Source: Candidatus Parcubacteria bacterium (GTDB taxonomy: Bacteria; Patescibacteriota; Patescibacteriia; CAIXNZ01). Taken from it: 25,690 nucleotides of DNA. Below are positions 21,794 to 25,690 of this stretch, piece after piece. The notes beneath the pieces were generated by a model. That model was given only the letters and a program-made list of their open reading frames with translations, ran no database searches and was not told where the DNA came from. Both the position numbers and the translations under genes were made by a program. Every line of letters begins with the position of its first letter. The first letter of the stretch is position 1. The stretch lies in the NCBI GenBank assembly GCA_026395675.1, contig JAPLYF010000032.1, positions 1 through 25,690 of the forward strand. Reading direction: 5' to 3'.

Positions 21794-21885
21794 CAGGCGG
21801 AAACGCCCACTTTTCGGATCGACACACTTTAGTGTGTTACGGTAACAGACTAAAGTCTGTCATTCCATTTCAGGGCATTTTCGCC
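21794..21885. mobile_element. Composite palindromic element B (MITE-like)
   Basis: The ends CAGGCGGAAACGCCC (21794-21808) and GGGCATTTTCGCC (up to 21885) are imperfect terminal inverted repeats of the same type as element A. Inside are three palindromes: ACACACTTTAGTGTGT (21822-21837), GTTACGGTAAC (21836-21846) and ACAGACTAAAGTCTGT (21845-21860). The outer two have the CTTTAG/CTAAAG core seen in element A. The element starts immediately after the stop codon of the FTR-like gene. Confidence 0.85.
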
Positions 21886-22332
21886 TTACTTTTTCACCAA
21901 ATAAAGCGAACAATGGCATTTGCCCTGCAATTCAATTTCTCCCATATAAAAATAGCAGGGGCAAATTATTTTGCGGTCTGCTAATTCCTTGCCAGTCAAA
22001 AGACGGCAGGGACAATAGGCCTGTTTGCCTGATTTCAAAAAATTCCCTTCTGCCTCGGCTAATTCCTTAAGTACTTCTTCATCAGGATTTAACATGATTT
22101 CATTCTGATACTTGGTCGCATTCATCCACTTAACCTGACGGGTCCAGCAATCCTTAAAAAACTCGTAATTAATCTGGTCTACAGGTATTTCCTCAAAAGT
22201 GCCTTTATTTTGACAAATTGGGCACTCTGGCGGCGCTTCGCCATCACGATAAATATAACCGCAGACCGTGCAGCGGTGAATTGTTCCGCCGGAGGCGGAT
22301 CCCGCTTCGCGGGACATAATTTTATTCTCCAT
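21886..22332 (-). CDS. Rubredoxin-ferredoxin:thioredoxin reductase catalytic chain fusion
   Basis: This 148-aa redox protein has a short rubredoxin/rubrerythrin-type domain with C21, C24, C37 and C40 (RCTVCGYIYRDGEAPPECPIC). A linker of about 40 residues follows. The catalytic chain resembles ferredoxin:thioredoxin reductase and starts at LNPDEEVLKELAE, with the CPC, CPC and CHC motifs at C107/C109, C124/C126 and C139/C141. Such enzymes hold a 4Fe-4S cluster beside a redox disulfide and reduce thioredoxin-like partners; the rubredoxin part may be the electron donor. Residues 7-17 (SREAGSASGGT) are encoded by two adjoining palindromes (22285-22314), so the native start may differ. The gene follows a 70-aa gene by 13 bp. 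Confidence 0.9.
   Translation of the reverse strand: MENKIMSREAGSASGGTIHRCTVCGYIYRDGEAPPECPICQNKGTFEEIPVDQINYEFFKDCWTRQVKWMNATKYQNEIMLNPDEEVLKELAEAEGNFLKSGKQAYCPCRLLTGKELADRKIICPCYFYMGEIELQGKCHCSLYLVKK
22285..22314. repeat. Two adjoining 15-bp palindromes at the start of the FTR fusion gene
   Basis: TCCGCCGGAGGCGGA (22285-22299) and TCCCGCTTCGCGGGA (22300-22314) are both palindromic around one central base and directly adjoin. They are strongly GC-rich in an AT-rich region and are translated as SREAGSASGG at the protein N-terminus. Confidence 0.85.
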
Positions 22333-22345
22333 TTTGATTCATTTA

Positions 22346-22558
22346 TTAATCAAACTGCTTGTTCTTTAAATGTCTGGCAATCTCCTGTTTAAGCAAGCCA
22401 ATTTCTTTTTTTAAGTCCTTTTGCATTTCCTTAAACAGCTTTTCACAACTTTTACTTTTGCTCTTTTTGGCATCGCGCAAGTAAAACTTTTCAATGCGCC
22501 ACAGATCATCCAGTTTGGTGTGCAGCATTTTGATCAGGTTGTAATTAAAATTTTTCAT
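22346..22558 (-). CDS. Small helical (coiled-coil) protein, unknown function
   Basis: The 70-aa protein is basic, rich in Lys, Leu and Glu, and almost entirely helical by composition (LLKQEIARHLKNKQ at its end). A single cysteine lies at about residue 39. No domain is recognised. It lies directly upstream of the rubredoxin-FTR gene (13 bp), so it may be translated with it. No Shine-Dalgarno is seen. It could be a small regulatory or binding protein, but nothing in the sequence is specific. Confidence 0.65.
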   Translation of the reverse strand: MKNFNYNLIKMLHTKLDDLWRIEKFYLRDAKKSKSKSCEKLFKEMQKDLKKEIGLLKQEIARHLKNKQFD

Positions 22559-22675
22559 AAGGTTACTAATATACGAATACTATACTAATCTACTAATGTT
22601 TCACCCAATTTAAAATTAGTATTATTCGTAATAAATTAGTAAATTAGTATCATTTAATTAATTTTTAAAAAACTA
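22559..22675. repeat. AT-rich inverted linker built of TACTAAT/TACGAAT words
   Basis: The gap between the glycosyltransferase and the 70-aa gene has a left half with TACTAATATACGAATACTAT and TACTAATCTACTAATG. The right half carries the reverse complements (ATTAGTATTATTCGTAATAA, ATTAGTAAATTAGTATCA). Together they make a long imperfect inverted repeat with a short centre. No ORF or terminator T-tract is visible. Confidence 0.6.
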
Positions 22676-23848
22676 TTATTCAAAATTAACGTTCTCTTTT
22701 TTATGCGTATAATTTTGCAGCACCTTTTTATATAAAGCGATAAATTTATCTACCATTAAATCCGCCTTAAATGCTAATGATGTTTTATAAGCATTTTGGG
22801 ACATTTTTAAACGCAAATCATTATTATTAACAATTCTCTCAATAGCTGCGCAAGCTTCTTCTTGATTATTTACTATAAAACCGTTTTCGCCATTTATAAT
22901 CACCTCCGGCGCAACGCCAACTGGATAAGCGACAGGGATTAAACCTTGCGTCATACTCTCAATCAGACTTAATGAAAAACCCTCATATCTTGAAGGCAAA
23001 AACATTATACTGCCAGCTAGAGTATTTAAAATTTCAGGAATTTTATTTTTGACTACATTCTTAAAAAACTGCTGATTCGGGAACTTATCAATTAAATAAC
23101 TTACCAATTTATTATTAGTTGTCATGACTATTGTTATTTTCTCTAATTGCGGGTAATGATCATAAAGATGGATTAACCGATCCAAACCTTTTAATTTAAA
23201 AGTAAAAACATCGCTTCCCAGTCTGTTTAAAAATACTATCTTAGGGGGCTCAATTATTGGTTTTGGCGAATAATCATACCAATAATCCTCAACAGCGTTA
23301 TGAATCAATTCAATTTTATTTTCATTAATTTGACATTCTATTAATTCATCCTTGACCTTTAACGAGGTGGCGATGACAGCATCTGCCTTTGAGGCAACAT
23401 AATTTTCAATTTCCATTATATCTCTTAAAGGTTTCCGTGTTTGGAGATTTAATTCTGGGATAATATTAAGTTTCCGCAGTTTATAAAATATTTCACGAGT
23501 TTCCTTTTCTAAGTCATGGGCCCTGGTAACATGTTTCAAAAAACCATAAGTTGTTGAACCAAAATGCGATATAACGGGTATATCAAAAGGAATAAATGTC
23601 AATGGCGTATAAGTAGTGCCCTGGATAAGATCGCATTTTAAAATTTCGTCCTTATGCTCCAATAAAGAATAAAAGAACAAAATATTCTTTAAACCTCGCA
23701 AATGATGGGGCGAGTCTATCAAAGGAGCATTAGGATAAAAATTCCTGACTTTAATTCCCCGTTCTTTTAATTTTATTTTTATTAAATCATTAATGTAATG
23801 GGCCCCAGTACTAATTTTTTTGTCATGGTGGATAAAAGCAACTTTCAT
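22676..23848 (-). CDS. Glycosyltransferase family 4 protein
   Basis: This 390-aa GT-B glycosyltransferase probably transfers a nucleotide-activated sugar to a surface polysaccharide or glycolipid. The N-terminal domain starts MKVAFIHHDKKISTGAHYIN. The C-terminal donor domain has KIVFLNRLG, the E-x7-E motif in RYEGFSLSLIESMTQGLIPVAY and PEVIINGENGFIV, typical of Glycos_transf_1/GT4. No membrane segment is evident, so it is likely peripheral at the cytoplasmic face. The ATG overlaps the stop of the Rpe-like gene by one base (TAATG), implying translational coupling. AAGGAG within the end of that gene could serve as Shine-Dalgarno. Confidence 0.92.
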   Translation of the reverse strand: MKVAFIHHDKKISTGAHYINDLIKIKLKERGIKVRNFYPNAPLIDSPHHLRGLKNILFFYSLLEHKDEILKCDLIQGTTYTPLTFIPFDIPVISHFGSTTYGFLKHVTRAHDLEKETREIFYKLRKLNIIPELNLQTRKPLRDIMEIENYVASKADAVIATSLKVKDELIECQINENKIELIHNAVEDYWYDYSPKPIIEPPKIVFLNRLGSDVFTFKLKGLDRLIHLYDHYPQLEKITIVMTTNNKLVSYLIDKFPNQQFFKNVVKNKIPEILNTLAGSIMFLPSRYEGFSLSLIESMTQGLIPVAYPVGVAPEVIINGENGFIVNNQEEACAAIERIVNNNDLRLKMSQNAYKTSLAFKADLMVDKFIALYKKVLQNYTHKKENVNFE

Positions 23849-24507
23849 TATTCAATCTCCTTAATTATTTTATTAATATTACCGTTCGTTAATAATGTGC
23901 CAGCTGCCAAAATATTGGCGCCAGCCATAACAATTTCTCCTTCATTTTCCAAATTAACTCCCCCGTCAACCTCAATGTCAATCTTAGGAAAGGATTGTCT
24001 TATCTCCTTAATTTTATTTAAAACTTTGGGCTGAAATTCTTGTCCACCCCAGCCTGGCTCAACTCCTAAAATTAAAATTAAATCCAAAATAGGTAGAAAC
24101 TTTTTAAAATCTTCTAGCTTTGTCTCTGGATTTACTGCCAAACCAGCTTTAATTTTCAGCTTTTTCAAATAATCAATTAACCCTAAAATTTTCTTATCAT
24201 TTTGAACTGCCTCGTAATGAAAAAAAATATTCTTGACCTTCTTGTAATTCTGCCATTTTTTTATAACTTTTAATGGATCTTTAACCATTAAGTGAAGCTC
24301 TAAATCAGCATTAAAAAATAAACCTTTTATCTTATCAATCTCATAAAATGTCTTATTTTTCACAAATTCACCATCAGCACAATCAATCTGCATTAAATCA
24401 AAATAATTATCCAATTTTTCCAGCTTATCCTTAAATTCAGCAAATGAATGGGTTAATAAAGTCGGTACAAGTTTAATTTTTTTATTTATTTTTTTACTCA
24501 TGAACAT
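23848..24507 (-). CDS. rpe: Ribulose-phosphate 3-epimerase-like protein with altered metal site
   Basis: This TIM-barrel protein of the Rpe family interconverts ribulose 5-phosphate and xylulose 5-phosphate in the pentose phosphate pathway. Matching segments are KLVPTLLTHSF, LELHLMVKDP, AVNPETKLEDF, LGVEPGWGGQEFQPKVL and IDIEVDGGVN. The usual HVDVMDG strand reads QIDCADGEFV, so the first metal-binding His is Gln, while the other Asp and His ligands are kept. I use the ATG at 24505-24507 (220 aa); the frame extends to 24567 through the palindrome at the rpiB end, which I take as non-native. It lies directly downstream of rpiB. It may be a diverged epimerase or a related sugar-phosphate isomerase. 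Confidence 0.82.
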   Translation of the reverse strand: MFMSKKINKKIKLVPTLLTHSFAEFKDKLEKLDNYFDLMQIDCADGEFVKNKTFYEIDKIKGLFFNADLELHLMVKDPLKVIKKWQNYKKVKNIFFHYEAVQNDKKILGLIDYLKKLKIKAGLAVNPETKLEDFKKFLPILDLILILGVEPGWGGQEFQPKVLNKIKEIRQSFPKIDIEVDGGVNLENEGEIVMAGANILAAGTLLTNGNINKIIKEIE

Positions 24508-24517
24508 AATGCCATTA

Positions 24518-24553
24518 TTTTCAGCCAGAGGCTGATCAGCCTCTGGCTGAAAA
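24518..24553. repeat. 36-bp perfect palindrome at the rpiB 3' end
   Basis: TTTTCAGCCAGAGGCTGA is followed directly by its exact complement. In the rpiB frame it supplies the last codons (FSARG) and the TGA stop. In the rpe frame it encodes an in-frame upstream extension (QPEADQPLAE). No T-tract follows the stem on the minus strand beyond AAAAT, so a terminator role is unlikely. Confidence 0.9.
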
Positions 24554-24997
24554 CTCTTTATCCTCAATTTTTTTAATTTGATAAACTCTTCTGTGATGGC
24601 GGGGGTGGGTTGAAAATTTTGTATTTAACCAGGCCTTAATAATTTTTTTTACCTTAATAACTGAATTATCCCAGCCAGATAAGCATAAAATATTAGCATC
24701 ATTATGCTCGCGGGAAAATTTTGCCTCCCTGACATTATTTATTGAAACAGCCCTGGTGCCTTTGACTTTATTGGCTACTATGCAAATGCCATAGGAAGTC
24801 CCGCAAATCAAAATTCCCTTAGAATCTTTGTTTCCTGCCACTGCCTTAGCCACTCTATAGCCATATTCTGGGTAATCATCATTTTTCTCCAATTTTAAAT
24901 TACCCAAATCTTGAAATTCTAATTTTTGGTCGTGTAAATATTTCTTAATTTGTTCTTTTAATCTAAATCCCGCATGATCCGCTCCCAGATAAATCAT
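24536..24997 (-). CDS. rpiB: Ribose-5-phosphate isomerase B
   Basis: RpiB interconverts ribose 5-phosphate and ribulose 5-phosphate (RpiB/LacAB family). The 153-aa protein begins IYLGADHAGFRLKEQIKKYL. The active-site Cys is C65 in ILICGTSYG, followed by VANKVKGTRAVSINN and SREHNDANILCLSGW. This catalytic Cys-Gly-Thr segment differs from the common CGTGIG only at SYG. Length is normal, but the last residues and the stop come from a palindrome. There is no Shine-Dalgarno. It is first in a run with rpe and the glycosyltransferase, and feeds the same pathway as the transketolase halves further along. Confidence 0.95.
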   Translation of the reverse strand: MIYLGADHAGFRLKEQIKKYLHDQKLEFQDLGNLKLEKNDDYPEYGYRVAKAVAGNKDSKGILICGTSYGICIVANKVKGTRAVSINNVREAKFSREHNDANILCLSGWDNSVIKVKKIIKAWLNTKFSTHPRHHRRVYQIKKIEDKEFSARG

Positions 24998-25027
24998 CTC
25001 TTATGCTTAATACTTAATTCAAAAAAA
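24998..25027. repeat. AT-rich linker with ATGCTTAATACTTAATTC
   Basis: The short gap before rpiB contains ATGCTTAATACTTAATTC, identical over 18 bp to the linker upstream of the PfkB gene at about 16880-16905. Confidence 0.6.
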
Positions 25028-25690
25028 TTACAGTTCTATAGTTTCACCTTCCTGAACCTCTTGGGTATTTTCCTCTTTTGCCAAAAAGTCAGCTCTTGGC
25101 AATTTTGGCTTTTTAACTTCTTCTTTTTTCTCAATTTTAATCTCAAGTTTCTTAACAACCTCCTTTTCTATACCCTCCGAAGCTTTTTTATCCACCGAAG
25201 CTTTAGCGGAGGTGGAAGCGAAGGGGGGTTCAATCTTAACTTCAGGTTTTTTCTCAATCTTTTTGAGTGGCTTTTCTTCTTCTACCTTTTTAGTTGCTTT
25301 GACAACCTCCTTTTCTACACCCTCCGAAGCTTTAGCGAAGGAGGGTTCTATTTTAATCTCGAATTTTTTAATTTCTTTCTGTTCCTCGGGCTTTGGCACT
25401 TTAATCTCGGGTGATTTCTTAATCTCTTGAATTGGTTTTACTGGTGAAACAATTACTTTTTTAATTTCTTCTTTTTTAACTTCTGGCGCACTTGGCCTTT
25501 GTTCAGGCGCCTTAGCAATTTCCCATGGTTTAACAATTTCTTTTTTCCAAGATTCTTCCTTTTGCTCTTCCCCAACTTTCTGCACTTTTTTTACAGCAGC
25601 CTCCGTAGCATTGGCGAAGGAGGCCTCTTCTTTAATAGGTTTTGAAATTTCAACTACATTTTTTCGCTCCTCTTTCAATGGCTTGCCCCT
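25028..25690 (-). CDS. Lys/Glu-rich low-complexity protein with in-frame palindromes, 5' end outside window
   Basis: The frame is open from the window edge to the TAA at 25028-25030. A TTG at 25678 is possible, but upstream codons are also open, so the start is probably outside. The visible 220 residues are charged and low-complexity: repeats of VKK, EIKK, PEIKVPKPE, KIEKKPEVKIE. Three insertions carry SFAKASEG-type peptides: SFANATEAA, PSFAKASEG and a split PPFAS...KASEG. Each maps to a palindrome. The end is acidic (EVQEGETIEL). No domain is recognised. It resembles a disordered tether or stalk, or the tail of a larger protein such as a translocation or pilus-associated factor; this is not supported by a motif. 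Confidence 0.75.
   Translation of the reverse strand, partial: RGKPLKEERKNVVEISKPIKEEASFANATEAAVKKVQKVGEEQKEESWKKEIVKPWEIAKAPEQRPSAPEVKKEEIKKVIVSPVKPIQEIKKSPEIKVPKPEEQKEIKKFEIKIEPSFAKASEGVEKEVVKATKKVEEEKPLKKIEKKPEVKIEPPFASTSAKASVDKKASEGIEKEVVKKLEIKIEKKEEVKKPKLPRADFLAKEENTQEVQEGETIEL
25172..25229. repeat. Palindrome nested inside a palindrome, in frame
   Basis: The outer arms ACCCTCC (25172-25178) and GGGGGGT (25223-25229) belong to the same unit as 25319-25346. Inside lies another complete palindrome with arms TCCACC (25191-25196) and GGTGGA (25211-25216) and the same GAAGCTTTAGC-type core. The peptide reads as a split KASEG unit with TSAKASVDK inserted. Confidence 0.85.
25319..25346. repeat. 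In-frame palindrome encoding PSFAKASEG
   Basis: The arms ACCCTCC (25319-25325) and GGAGGGT (25340-25346) enclose GAAGCTTTAGCGAA. On the minus strand it reads PSFAKASEGV in the protein frame. Confidence 0.85.
25599..25624. repeat. In-frame palindrome encoding SFANATEAA
   Basis: The arms GCCTCC (25599-25604) and GGAGGC (25619-25624) enclose GTAGCATTGGCGAA. It is a diverged relative of the 25319-25346 unit and is read in the same phase (ASFANATEA). Confidence 0.8.

Noticed and set aside
21777..21827. N-terminal extension of the 130-aa membrane protein from a GTG
   Set aside because: It would translate one end of palindromic element B; the ATG at 21776 starts directly before the first membrane segment.
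25172..25346. CRISPR or direct-repeat array
   Set aside because: The units are palindromes in a coding frame at irregular spacing with no equal-length spacers.
24974..25414. Long plus-strand frame of 146 codons, rich in Phe, antisense to the Lys/Glu-rich gene
   Set aside because: It is the complement of Lys/Glu-rich codons (TTC/TTT-rich), runs across an rpiB boundary and has no start signal.

Overview
The window looks like a piece of a Patescibacteria (Candidate Phyla Radiation) chromosome, most likely a Parcubacteria-type lineage. The reasons are low GC, every recognisable gene on the minus strand, short intergenic gaps, a compact RsmI, a transketolase split into two genes, secreted proteins with paired WYV(N/D)P domains, and palindromes read in frame as peptides of the SFAKASEG type. 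UGA is used as a normal stop (RpiB, RsmI, the J-domain protein), which argues against code-25 lineages. I see no tRNA, rRNA, CRISPR array or integrase, and no gene-free stretch longer than 300 bases.

Layout, described left to right (transcription runs right to left). Positions 1-402 hold the 5' part of a REP-associated (Y1/IS200-like) transposase that runs off the left edge. 472-2496 hold a GerMN/Gmad2 envelope protein and rlmN. 2529-9204 is a distinct block bounded by terminators: an 84-aa protein, a lipoprotein glycosidase (GH113-like), and a set of membrane proteins. The membrane set includes two paralogous TM/coiled-coil proteins, the relic of a third, a vWA protein and a membrane-anchored J-domain protein. 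Genes in this block have strong Shine-Dalgarno sequences, several TTGACA-type promoters and clear hairpin terminators. Almost no gene outside the block has a visible Shine-Dalgarno.

9225-15676 holds housekeeping and nucleotide/RNA genes: tatD, a cvpA-like gene, metG, a PD-(D/E)XK-like protein, an SGNH hydrolase, cytidine deaminase, rsmI and a CYTH protein. Two 32-codon ORFs (one TM, one cysteine-rich) also lie here. 15892-24997 is rich in sugar-phosphate enzymes: PfkB kinase, an aldolase-like DUF2090 protein, both transketolase halves, Rpe-like and RpiB. Mixed among them are a large secreted FN3/thrombospondin-3 protein, a rubredoxin-FTR fusion and a GT4 glycosyltransferase. Two of the sugar enzymes carry internal losses. 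The right edge holds a Lys/Glu-rich protein cut by the window.

The most unusual theme is a population of mobile-looking palindromes. They lie between genes, as two related composite elements of about 92 and 110 bp and one cruciform-like element. They also lie inside coding sequences, where they read in frame (transposase, aldolase, FTR fusion, the RpiB end, and at least three sites in the Lys/Glu-rich protein, one of them a palindrome nested in a palindrome). A Y1-type transposase in the same window gives a plausible, unproven agent for mobilising them. A second theme is a possible envelope module in which a J-domain protein, a vWA protein and TM/coiled-coil proteins are encoded together.
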